Assembly (NCBI RefSeq): GCF_030272615.1
Contig: NC_081414.1
Coordinates: 1,985,501-2,049,500, forward strand
Direction of reading: 5' to 3'
DNA: 64,000 bases
DNA from: Cryptomeria japonica
Lineage: Eukaryota; Streptophyta; Pinopsida; Cupressales; Cupressaceae
Shown here: piece after piece, positions 12,542-23,853 of the stretch
Numbering within the stretch: the stretch's first letter is position 1
How the letters are laid out: each line of letters opens with the position of its first letter
Program-made: the position numbers and the translations under genes
Notes under the pieces: generated by a model
Databases searched by the model: none
Told to the model about the DNA's origin: nothing
Seen by the model: only the letters and a program-made list of their open reading frames with translations

Positions 12542-13697
12542 TGTTACTACTTACTAAGTTGCCATTAGTCTTATGTTCAAAGTTATTCTAGTCGGTTACT
12601 ACTACCAAATTATTCAGTCGGTAAGCACAGTGCAGTCGGTTATAGATGAAACTAGTCTCAGAGCCTAGTATACACCGAGTTGTCTACCGAGCAGAAATAA
12701 TGACACACTAAGTGAAACGTGTTACCAGATTCATTGAATCTAGACACACATGTGGAAACATGTTACAAGATCAAGAAACATAGAACCGTTATCATATTGG
12801 AAATTGCACTTAAAGATTGTGTATGATTTTGAGGTCATCTAACCAATGAAATATTTTGTATGGTTATTCATTCGATAAATCATGTTTGTAAGATCGAAGC
12901 AATGAACTTGATCACCGACATAAGAGATCTATTTATACAGCATGAGTTAAGGATTAAATATATGTGTGTGCATGTGTGTATGAAGCAAGGCTTATACGAA
13001 AAAGGAAAATCATGAGAAATCATAGAGTGTTATGATTGTTACAATTGATAGAGAAACACAGAGGTCACCGAGAGGGATTTCAGAGAACAGTCAAGGAACA
13101 GAGTAAACAGAAGGGTTTACCGAGTTAATCTATTTATTACTGAGGTATGCTATAAGCAAGGTAATCTCATTTTGAGCACATAGAATCTGCTATAACATTC
13201 CAGATGTAAAGTTGCAGATATTTTGTAAAGATTTTGATTGTAATATTTTAAGTTGTAAGAGAAACCTTTAACAGGGTAAAAGACTCTAACTAAGTCTATA
13301 AATTGTAAAGCCTCTAACCAAGTGTAGCATTTAGAATAAGTGTTGTAAAATCCTTTAGCAAGGTAGATCTAACAGATCTTGATACTCCTAACAGGGTAAG
13401 CTATCAGAAATAGCTAAACATGTAGCTCTAACCGAGCAACCTTTATTATTGCAGTAGTGAAGTTGTGGGTGCCATCCCCACTGCAGTTTTTCTCTCTAAC
13501 CAAGAGTTTCTATACAACCAAAATATATGTGTTATGGAGTGAATTATTTATGATTGTTATTTATTTGTTTTAGCTTTATGTTATGTTACAACAGTTTTTG
13601 GTTTACATAACTATGAAGATATTGTTGATAAAAGGATTTGAAGTACTGATTCACCTCTCCCCTCTTAGTACATTAGCTTTCCATATTGGGCCTAACA
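12542..13697 (+). repeat. R2 3' LTR
   Basis: 1,156 bp, TGTTACTACTTAC...GGGCCTAACA. Relative to the 5' LTR it lacks a few short segments, including about 15 bp near 12715. It is followed directly by the right TSD ATGAC. Confidence 0.88.
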
Positions 13698-14188
13698 ATG
13701 ACATGTTACATATTGGAGATTTTGATTTGATGTCATTGTATACTCAGTGTTGTATCTTGATTTCTCTCATGTTGACATGGATATTAGTTTGGTTTGGGTA
13801 TGTCTATTGCATTGGTTGGTCTACAAGTTGTACAATTTTGTGAGTTGTCTTTACTTACATGATTGCACCTATGACTTGGATATATGGGTTGTTTATGCCC
13901 ATAGATCTTTCATTGTTTATGAATATTCAAATTTGGTGGCTTGTCTTAGTCATTGGCTCACTGATTTGTTATCATGTTGAGGAGGAGAGATGTTGTTACC
14001 AGGTACAGTCATGATGGGGGACCTACATAGTTGACTATGTGATGCCGACAAGTTGGACACATTGAGTTAGATGCCCAGTTCAGTGGATATGATCATGGTG
14101 ATATGAATGTTTCTTGTGTTTAGATACTTTGGCATGACATGATTTGGTTTTGCAGATGGTGATTTGTTTTGGATTCCTGATTGGTTAC
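13698..14188 (+). other. R1 interior resumed, non-coding
   Basis: Completes the second copy of the 450-bp tandem duplication and continues R1 sequence. No protein motif found. Ends with GTTAC (14184-14188), the left flank of a solo LTR. Confidence 0.6.
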
Positions 14189-15566
14189 TGTGTGCGGGAA
14201 AAGTGGTGCAATGAAATGAAAAAATGTGTATTCAAGACTTATCCACACACCAATAGGACTCTTGGTGCAAGTTATAGAGCTATATGGAATAGCTCAACTT
14301 CCCAAGGGATGTTCCATTGTTCTCTATCTCACAAGACCCCTCAAGCCAATGCCTTTTCTCTCATATCACCGAGCAAAGTGACTTAGGGATGACAATCATG
14401 AGAATGAGGGATGTTTGATCAATCTAACATGAATGCAATTCTAAATGTGCATGATAATAACAAATAAGAATTAAACTAACATGTATATGATGATAAGATG
14501 GAAGGAATAGTAAAAGAACTATCCTAACATGATACACTAGTTTAATATGATTATTTATGATGATAGAAATGCTTCTAAAATGCTTGATAAAAATGAGTAT
14601 AGATTAGATGCATAAAATTTGGACGATATAATGATAGAAGAGTGGATCTATTTATAGGGAAAATAGGCCAATGAAGATTCAAGATTGGATGATCCTATCA
14701 AGTGTCAGGATTGAAAGTTATCAATCCATGTTTACAATTCTCACCAATGAAATGGTGACAATTGTCAACATAAGATTGCTTGAGAGGAGATGTAAGAAGC
14801 ATTAAATTCTTGAGAAGACCTCATGGCTACCTTAGGAGGTAAGGGTTAAGGTTAGGTTAAGGTTATCCATTGGTAAAAGCTTTTACCCAAAGGATAAACT
14901 CTTGTGCAAGGGTTAAAGAAATAACCAAGGTTAAAGCCATCAATGCTTGATGAGACCCTTGGGTTAGATGAGGGTTGAGTTAGAGAGAAAGTATCTAATA
15001 ATGCAAGAGGGTTGAGTTAACCATTAATGGTTTGGAAGACTTTCAAGTTTAACTTGTTGAAGACATAAAGCCTTTAATGTTTATTGAATACTTTAAGGGT
15101 TTTGAGAAGTGACCTTCTTTTGATTAGGGATGTGACAATATTTAGTAGATGGGTTAGGATAATTTAGAAGAATCTAGAAGGGGGTTTAGAGAGGCAAGTG
15201 GGAGATGTAGGAAAATGCAAGTGGGTGGAGGGTAATTTTAATTAAAATAAATTACTTTATTTCAACAAAAATAGATGCAAGTGGGGGCTTTAAATAAATT
15301 AGATTTATTTATTTGAAGTGAAAAATTTAATTAAATGTAAATTTAATTAAAAAGAGTAGAAAGGGGATTTAATTAAATAAAGTGATTTATTCAATTAAAT
15401 GATATGAAAGGCCTAACTGAATTTAATTGAATAAATTGAATAACTTATTTAATCAAATAGATGAATGTGAATGCTTTAATTAAATTAAATTTAATTAAAT
15501 AGAGGAATGAGAATAAAATGAATATTAAATATTCACTTAGAAAAGTGGTCATTTTTATATGTCTAC
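14189..15566 (+). mobile_element. Putative solo LTR inside R1
   Basis: A 1,378-bp block begins TGTGTGCGGGAAAAG and ends ATATGTCTACA, flanked by GTTAC (14184-14188) and ATTAC (15567-15571), a 4-of-5 TSD. Skipping it joins R1 sequence of one style on both sides. A TATA-like TATTTATAG lies at about 14648. The 3' third is rich in AATTAAATTTAATTAAA-type runs. No second copy is in the window, so the identity as an LTR rests on ends and TSD only; strand is nominal. Confidence 0.5.
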
Positions 15567-17865
15567 AATTACAGTTGTATATCTTCTTGTGTTGAGGATC
15601 GTGGTTACTTTGACTTTTGGGAGCTCATGATGTGCACATTGAGTTCTTTGATTATTAGATGTCTTTGGTTGATTCTCATGTTAGAGGATGGTTTTATCAT
15701 ATTGTCATGGATATCTTGTATACACTTTCAATGGGAGATTTTGATAGTGATAATTTGGTGGTGTTGGATTTGATCATGATTGTTTGTTTGGTAGTTTTGT
15801 ATCTTCTTGAGATGGATTTCATGGTTTACTTGATATTGTTGATGTTTCAGTTGTATGTGTGTAGACCTGGATGATCTTCGTTTAGGAGATGGTTATCCCG
15901 ATGCTATGGAGAGTTTGGTATCATGGTTCAGTGGGAGCTTATAGTAGTGATGTGTATTCACCATTGGATGGTCGATGATCTTCTTAGTGTGTAGATGTTT
16001 GGAGGATGCCTTAGATCCTATTGCTACAGAAGGGTCTTTCGCATTTGTGGGTAAATTGTTAGGAGATGTTTACATCTTGATGGCTCAAGGAGTCCTTAGT
16101 TGAGGTGTGATTTTATGCTTTCATTTGACATGTTATCCTTGTTAGTAGGATGGACTTATATTATGTCATGGTACACTCTTGATATGCATTTAGAGTTATG
16201 ACATGTTATAGTTATTTGATATGTTTATATGAAGCATGTTATCTCCTTGGAGGAGATGGTTAGATCATGTTGTCATGTTTATGTTCTTGGCTCTCGAGAT
16301 TGGAGCTTTTGACATTGATCTTGGTTGGTTCTCTTTGTATTGAGTGTATGATCATTTTCTTGATACTTCATGATGGTGCTATGTTGCATTTGGAGTTTGG
16401 CATGGATTGATTGGTTACAGGTGCTCATGGATACATGGAGATGTAGATGATGCTATCATTCTCTTGTGATTAGAGATATGTGTTGAGATGGTTATTGTTT
16501 CAGCAGGAAGACCAAGGAGCATTCACCCGGTTTATGAACTTGAGAGGAGATTGTTCTTAGTATGAGTCAAGATGACTTGGATAGCTTGATAAGAATTCTC
16601 ATTCCCCACTCTTGGTCTACTCGGCGGTTTACTACTTGAGAGTTATTTCCCATTGTTCCTTTCAAGTGCATTATGTTTATGCTTATCTTTCATAGATATG
16701 GATCTTAAGCTATGGATGGATGTTTAGTTTTGCAGGGTTAATATGAGAGATTTATGGCATTGGTCATCTCCTTGTGCATTTGAGTTATTATTATGATGGT
16801 GGCAGTCATTGATATTAGTTTGGGAGATGGTTTATTGGGCATATTCCCTTGGCTTGGGAATGGATATTTAGTTTGATCTTCTTGGTTATGAGAGGCTTAC
16901 ATCCATGTTGATTACATATTATATATATTAGTTTAGTCCAAGGGACTGAACGATGTTTGGGTGTTATGCTTTTCATGTGGAGTTCTATGGAGGAGATCAT
17001 ACTTGACATAGTTGACATTTAGAGGTGTGTAGAGAAGCACATGCTACAAGATTTGATTTACAATATTTCTCTCTTTATTTTAGTTATCTTCCTGGATGTT
17101 TGTATTCACAATACATTGGTTGGAGGTTGTTTGGAGCTACGTGTTCACTGGTTTTTTGTTCATGTGTTGTCATGTGGGAGATGGCATAAAGGTTCATTTT
17201 TCTCTTTCTTTTGTTGGTGTGGTGAACATAAGATAATGTTGGAGACATGGTGTGAGAGTGGTACTTGAAAGTTATCGGTTTACGTGATGTTCATATTAAT
17301 GTGGATGTTCTTGATACTACATGGTTACACTTATATGATATGTTGTTACTGGATTCATTTTTGATATTGATATTACCTATGCTGTGGGAGTTCCTTGGTG
17401 TACATATGTGGCAGGTATTGCACTTGGGACTTATGGTTGCATTTTATAGGTTGCATATGTTGATGAGATGTTATTCACTTGGTTTTGTATGCCTTGGAGG
17501 CATGTATAGTTGATGTGTTAGCACTTTTTATGATTGTTATTTTCGCTATGTAAACAACTAACTTTGCATTGGATATCTTTGGATTAGTGTTTGTGTTCGG
17601 ATATCAATTGGTGTAGGACTTATTATTTGTTGTGAAAGATTGTGTGGCTTTCTCTTTGGATGGCCTTTTCATGTCTAATGGCAGTGACATGATGGAGGGT
17701 GGGAGCATTCATGTATGAGATTATGGTCACTTTGTTTCTTGTTGCAGGAATCTTGATGGAGCACTTGGATTCCATGATGGTATATGTGCGTGGAGAGATC
17801 AGTCTCTTGTTCGTGTGTCAGATTACTTCTCGGCCCTTATGCAATGTATACAACAAGTGGGAGAA
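15567..17865 (+). other. R1 3' interior, non-coding
   Basis: 2.3 kb of T/G-rich sequence ending in the purine tract AAGTGGGAGAA (17855-17865). Open frames are short and carry hydrophobic low-complexity translations with no known motif. Weak repeats of the phrase seen at 5020 and 5480 (CTTTGA..TGAGCACAT-like) recur, for example near 15610, suggesting the interior grew by old duplications. Confidence 0.6.
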
Positions 17866-19404
17866 TGTTGGGAAAATGGTGTTGTACACCTTGCATAATA
17901 ATTTTTCATTGTTGTATTATTTTCTTATTGTGTGTGGTGGACATGGAATTATTGTTGGCATATGCACACTCCAATGAGACATTGTAGGTGATTGAAGGTT
18001 TTGTCATTGATGGCAACCTTACAATCCTATGGCACCGACAAAGCATTACACTGACAAGATAGTTCACCAATATCAACAGATCACACTCTACATCGACACT
18101 CAGACCACCGGCACCACAGAGAAAGAAAGCATACTGACACAGAGGCCGACGAGATTTTTTATATATTATATTTTGTTTATTATTATAAAAACTTTGTAAG
18201 CCGACTTGGAAAATTGTAAAATGACTCTTATATATAAGAGAGATCATTGTAAACATTTTGTAGGAGTAGAAAAAGATATTAGGCAGACCTATTATGTGAA
18301 ATATAGGTTAAAGGTTTTATGTAAAGAACAGAGTAGAAACCGGTACTGGATCTGGCATTATAGATGCTATTGTAAAGCAGTACAAGATATTGGATTTGTA
18401 TAATCCACATTGTAAGTCAGTGAGACTTCCCATTGAGCAGTGAGCTCTAGGCAGTTGGCCTTCCTGCTTGTGAAGGCCCCTCTTGTAAGTAATATTCTCT
18501 TATTGGCCAGTAAGTGAATATTGTGGGTCACAAATCCCACTGAGTTTTTTCCCACACTGGGTTTCCTCATTAAATCCTTGTGTCATGGTGTGTTTTTCAT
18601 GTGGGTGCTTTTAATTCTGTTTATTGCATTATTTCTTACATATCGGTACACTATTATAATATGTTCTACATGTTTTAAGTTAAGAAATTATATTCACCAG
18701 TTAGATACTGATTCACCCCCCCTCTTAGTATCTGTGGGAATCCTAACAATTATATTGTAATATTATATTGTATTGTTGCACCTAGGAGCACCTAGATGGA
18801 CATGTAACATGTAGATATTTCCTTGAAATATTTTTGTAACCACTTGATGAGTTGTATTGACACATTGGTATTATTATATTGCATTTATTGAATGTTGGGG
18901 AATGTAATTGTGATGAAGTACCCAATATTAAATGTGGGGCAAGGATAGGTAAGAAAAATATTATATTTTATTGTCACATGGTTTTGGGCACATTGTTTTG
19001 ATGTAATACCACTTGGTGGTTTTGTGGGAGCTTGTGTTTATAAAAGCAACCATAAATGTAGTTGTTTGGGTTGGATAGTTGGCTAGGTTGGCATTTGTGA
19101 AGGAGGAAGCATGGCATGGTATGTGTGGATTCATGCTTGGTCACATGCAATGCTTGGTTATGGCTGGGTTTTTAAGGATTTCCATAGTTGTATTATAATG
19201 GATGCATTGCTGATAATACATGGTGGATGATGCTTTTGGAGTCTGGTTTTTTCCCTCATGAGGGTTTTCCTAGGGTATATCTTGTGTCATCTTTGATGGG
19301 TATGTTGTCTATTATGTGCATATGGCTTCTATGTGTTGAAATGATTGAAATCTAAATTGGGTTTTGTAGAAATTGTCATAATGTTGGATGCAAATTTCCT
19401 TACA
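17866..19404 (+). repeat. R1 3' LTR, split by a solo LTR
   Basis: LTR sequence at 17866-17952 continues at 18754-19404. The TATA box is at 19039-19046. It aligns with 2424-3136 over its full length apart from the insert and about 30 bp of small gaps. Confidence 0.88.
17953..18748 (+). mobile_element. Solo LTR (copia type) inside the R1 3' LTR
   Basis: 796 bp, TGTTGGCATATGCACAC...GGGAATCCTAACA, with a perfect TSD ATTAT (17948-17952 and 18749-18753). A TATA box TATATAAG lies at 18231-18238. The block TGATTCACCCCCCCTCTTAG at 18709-18728 near the 3' end matches that of R2, R3 and R5, and the first 12 bases are those of the R5 LTR, so it belongs to a related copia family. A solo LTR arises when the two LTRs of an element recombine and the interior is lost. 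Confidence 0.85.
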
Positions 19405-21160
19405 GTTTGTTGAGCTCTCAACATTACTAATTCTCTCCAAGACCACCTTATATAGAGAAATACAACTCAAGAGGTAGCTTCTAGATGAAGATACAAGATG
19501 GGGTCATACAAAACACTTGACACTATTTATCACAACTTAAAAGCATTCAAATGACACATGTGCATCTCCAAATGACTTCCCATTCAAACATCCTAGGTTC
19601 GACACTCAAATTTAATATCTTGAGGTATGACAGATGCTCTTACACATCTTACTATTGTCATAACCTACAACACTTATAGCTATAAGAGAATTTGTCATAA
19701 CTGACCAAAATAGCACATTCTCTTACAGTGTTTCATAACCCAACTTAGGTGCCTACCTTCTCCATGCAAAGTTATCTCTTGCCACTTGTCTATTTTGTTA
19801 TATAATCTATCATAGGCTTTCATACGTAAGTGTCTCATATTAACCATCATATATTCTATCATAAAGCTATCATAACATGAAATTTGTCACAAGATCCTCC
19901 AAGTGTGATGCCTACTTACACATGTGCAACATATGCAGGATGCCACCAAACCTCCTACTAGATGACTAGAAATTTATAAAAAATTAATTAAATAAAATAA
20001 AAAATAATTATATCAAATTTTGCATTAATCAATTCTAGGATTTGCAAAGGTTAAGACACCTTAATCCCAACAATTCTTGGGAAATAAACATGTTCAATAC
20101 CAAATATTGTGAAGATCAATCTGTATCTAATAAACTAATCAAAGGATGAGATGCAAGGATTGGATAGCTATAACAAGAAAATATAAAACTCATATTAAAA
20201 TTTAAAAATTAAGTTGTCTTAATGTAAAAAACCAAGATGAGATCCTTCTTCTTTATGATGCAAAAAATCAACTTTTATATCATGCTTAAGATAGAAAGAT
20301 TTATATAGAGAAACCCTTGCAAAAAAAAACTCGACCAAGAAGAGGGGACAAGATTGCATTATTAACTATAAATGTTCTTACAATACAATCACTTCCATTC
20401 TCCTATTTTCCTCCATCATAGTAGCACCTATGAACATGTGACGGACCTCCGTATGCCTCTCACTTGTCCTTTGTTCCTGCAAAGAAATCTACATTCAACT
20501 ATTGCCCCTATAATTCTACACCCAAAATGTTGAATTTATAGAATGGTAAGAGCTCCAAAACCACCAATAAAGATGACCAAATAAGCCTCTTCATTCCTAA
20601 TGACTACAACCCCTAGAATGCCTCCACAAAACTAAAAAAGATACTTGGTTTATCTCTAATAATTCCCCTCTAACTTAGGCAACCATTCTTGCAAGATAAA
20701 CAAATGTACATTAAATGCAATAAATGATGAAACACCAAGATACACATGTTGCCTCTTCCATGCCCCCACTTGGAGAAGCACAAAGGTCACTCATTTGTCC
20801 ATTTATTTATTCATTAAATATCTTATACTATACATCCATATGTGGGGAAATAAATATTAAATAATTATGTTCACAACCCACTTTTACCGTTGTTAGTGGA
20901 ACCCATCACCCTTATGAATATATTACAAACAATGGTGAGAATTAAATATTACAAATTATTTTCTCAATACATCTTAAGTGCCTTAGGACACTTTCCAAGT
21001 ATGTTGGAACCGTGTCATAGGATTTACAAGGTAGATGGAACCTTAATCCTAACAACAATGATCTTGGTTATATTATTGAATAACCCCTTGATAATGTGAG
21101 TGAGATTTGACACTAGTCACCTCCATGCTATAGGTGGCTACCTACTGACCTTATCAATAT
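19405..21160. other. A/T-rich flank, no gene recognised
   Basis: About 1.75 kb between R1 and the LINE. I see no TG..CA pair, no protein motif and no structured RNA. It includes a run of A/T near 19975-20010 and A runs at 20320. It is probably old repeat sequence decayed beyond recognition. Confidence 0.45.
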
Positions 21161-21300
21161 TGTTAGAGTTATCTTGTATTAGCTAATAATTATTTATTTA
21201 ATTATTAGTCTATTATACTCTATGCTTAAGCTAAACTTAGGCATTTAATAATATTGTAGGTATTTAATAATTATTACAACTTCATGATAGTGGGTACTGA
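21161..21300 (+). repeat. Possible LTR start fragment
   Basis: TGTTAGAGTTATCTTGTATT followed by an ATTATTTATTTAATTATTAG-rich stretch has the look of a plant LTR 5' end. No partner is in the window. If real, the LINE may have inserted into this LTR, with the rest beyond the window end. Confidence 0.25.
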
Positions 21301-22273
21301 ATGGCAGATGGTGATGGCAACCGGGGACGATGAATTTGGGTAGGGAGATAAGGTCGCAGCCTGTGTGTCCATGACCACACAACACAAACACTCTTAAACA
21401 ATGTAGGTGTATCACGGTTGGTAGATGACGATTTTTCTGAACAGCAAGTGCATGGCGCTAGGATTGATGATTTTTGGGAAATGATGGTACTAGTCCTTCC
21501 TCACAGGAAGATGCGATGGGTAGATCTATCATTTGACGACCATGATTTGGCTCAGTTAAAAACTTCTAATCATTCTCCTCAATGGGTTGTCAAGGATGGT
21601 CATTGGCATGACTTGGCTTATGACAAATTCCTGTCGGCTTCGTCATATTTTCGCAAATTTATAGGTAATTCTATTCCAAAACCTTTGTCTTCTTATTATA
21701 AATCTTTTGTTCTCAAGGCATTAATATTTTAGGACATTTTGGGTCCTCCTCTTGTTGATCACCCAAAGACTCCTTTTAAGCCTTTTCATTCCTTTTTTGG
21801 TTCTAAAAACCTAGGAAGCGTAGATCTGTTTTGCCTCAACCGCCATTCAACATTTGTGATGGCTCCCCACGTTTTAGTGTTTTTTCCCCATTAGCTCCTT
21901 CTGGATCTCCCTCCCAGGATTGTAATCCTTCCCTCCCATCTTATGTCACTTAGCCAAATAACACTTTGGTTTCTAACCCTCACTTCCTTTCTTCCCCGAA
22001 TGACATTCGCGTTGCTAAATGAGCTCCCTTCCATCCAAATCCACTTCCCCATAACTCTCCCTCTTCACTTTTTGATTTGATAAGGGGTAATCCACATTCT
22101 TCTGTGCAGTATAAGCTTATATTCCTCAATTACATGATTCAAGACTCTATGAAGTTATTGGGTTCTAATGCCCTCATTGGTAAGCTTCTTTCTCTGGTTT
22201 CTTTTGGTAAATTGTTAACATAGGCAAAGTCTAACGGGGATGGTATGAAGGATTTATTTCTATTTGATAAAGA
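21300..22273 (+). mobile_element. LINE L2, piece 1: 5' region and ORF1 N-terminus
   Basis: The open frame at 21418-21732 and the disrupted coding-like sequence after it (Pro/Ser-rich phrases such as SFFGSKN) lead into ORF1 of the LINE. The 5' end is not sharp. The piece ends at AAAGA (22269-22273), the left TSD of R3, and joins 30360 onward. ORF1 proteins of plant LINEs bind RNA. Several stops are present. Confidence 0.55.
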
Positions 22274-23453
22274 TGTTAGGCCCAATATGGAAAGCTAATG
22301 TACTGAGAGGGGAGGGGTGAATCAGTACTTCAAATCCTTTTATCAACAATATCTTTACTGTTATGCATAAACCAAAAACTGCTGTAACATAGCATAAAGC
22401 TAAAACAAATAAGTAACAATCATACATGATTCACTCCATAACACATATATTTTGGTTATGCAGAAACTCTTGGTTAGAGAGAAAAATTGCGGTGGGGATG
22501 GCACCCACAACTTCACTACTGCAATAATAAAGAGTGCTTGGTTAGAGCTACATATTTAGCTATTTCTGATAGCTTACCCTATTAGGAGTAACAAGATCTG
22601 TTAGATCCACCTTGCTAAAGGATTTTACAACACTTTATATAAATGTTGCACCTGGTTAGAGGCTTTACAATTTATACACTTGATTAGAGTCTTTTACCCT
22701 GTTAAAGGTTTCTCTTACAACTTCAAAATATTACAATAAGACTTTACAAATAAATGCAACTTTACATCTAAAATGCTGTAGCAGATTCTATGTGCTCAAA
22801 ATAAGATTACCTTTCCTATAGCATACCTCGGTAACTCATAAAGTAACTCGGTAAACCCTTCTGTTTACTCTGTTCTTTGACTGTTCTCTAAAAACCTTCT
22901 CGGTGACCTCTATGTCTCTGTAACAGTTATAATACTCTGTGATTTCTCATGTATCACATAAGTCTTTCTTCATACACATATGTACACACATTTCTCTCAT
23001 TCACATATATCTCTAACCCTAAATTCATGCTGTATAAATTGATTTCTTATGTCGGTGATCTGATTTATTGCTTCGATCTTACAAACATGATTTCTCGAAT
23101 GAATAACCATGCAAAATATTTCATTGGTTAGATGACCTCAAAATTATACAAAATCTATATGTGCAATTTCCAATGTGATAACGGTTCTATGTGCCTCGAT
23201 CTTGTAACACATTTTCATATGTGTGTCCAGGTTTAATGAATCTGGTAACACATTTCACTTGATGTATATCAACTCGGTGTATTATTTTTACTGCTCGGTA
23301 GACGACTCGGTGTATACTGGGTTTTGTGACTGTTTTCCTTCTGTAACCGACTAGACTATTCATACCGACTAAATATTTCGGTAGTAGTAACCGACTAGAG
23401 TATATAGAATGACTTTGGATATAAAACTAATGGCAATTTGATAAGTAGTAACA
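22274..23453 (-). repeat. R3 3' LTR
   Basis: 1,180 bp; on the + strand TGTTAGGCCCAATATGG...AAGTAGTAACA. The purine tract lies next to it at 23454-23468 (read on the minus strand). Confidence 0.9.
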
Positions 23454-23853
23454 ATCTCCCCTTTTAACAATAGTTGAGATGTTTGACAAAACTACTTTCA
23501 AAGTCATTACTCAAAAATCTATATACTTTACAAAATTTGACTAAACATACAATATATACATTAGTCAATGAAATAGTATAATCAAATATACTCCCCTTAT
23601 CAATATGCTGTACAAAACTCTGATTATGTGTGCTCGGTGATCAATACTCTGTAATCACTATTCTTTCCTCTGTTCACTGCTCGGTTCACTGCTCTTGGAT
23701 ACTCTGCTTATTCTACTCATTCTGCTTGGTATACTCCCCCTGTATACTACACTCCGGTTGTTTGATACTTAGAATACTATACACTCCCCCTGTGTACTTT
23801 GATGCTATATATACTCTGATGATATACTCCCCTTTTTTGACAAACATCAAAAT

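Larger units (their letters stand above)
5659..13697 (+). mobile_element. R2: Sirevirus-like LTR retrotransposon without pol
   Basis: LTRs 5659-6832 and 12542-13697 bracket 5.7 kb. The primer site is TTGGTATCACAACTTG (6834-6849) and the purine tract AAAAGGGGAGAT (12530-12541) touches the 3' LTR. The flanks ATTAC (5654-5658) and ATGAC (13698-13702) form a TSD with one mismatch; the undisturbed duplicate at about 5200 shows the original was ATGAC. Extra purine tracts upstream of the 3' LTR (12197-12208 and 12247-12256) and the GATTCACCCC..CTCAGTA block at the LTR end point to the Sirevirus branch of copia. Two reading frames are present, but no protease, integrase, RT or RNase H. R3 is a second copy on the other strand. 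Confidence 0.9.
2424..19404 (+). mobile_element. R1: LTR retrotransposon without coding capacity (LARD-like), with three nested inserts
   Basis: Two LTRs match: 2424-3136 and 17866-19404 (the second interrupted by a solo LTR). Both start TGTTGGGAAAATGG and end TTTCCTTACA. A primer site TGGTATTAGAGC follows the left LTR and a purine tract AAGTGGGAGAA (17855-17865) precedes the right one. The flanking bases GATTG (2419-2423) and GTTTG (19405-19409) match at 4 of 5 and are probably a decayed TSD. After removing R2 and the two solo LTRs about 6.8 kb remain. The interior holds no gag, protease, RT or integrase motif in any frame I examined, so R1 would need proteins from another element. It resembles the LARD class, probably copia-type from the initiator-Met primer site. 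Confidence 0.85.

Noticed and set aside
15659..17977. Several 65-92 codon frames in the R1 interior
   Set aside because: Hydrophobic, T/G-biased translations with no motif and no conservation between R1 parts. Typical chance frames.
19405..21160. Host gene between R1 and the LINE
   Set aside because: No frame above 70 codons, no splice-bounded coding pattern and no domain motif.
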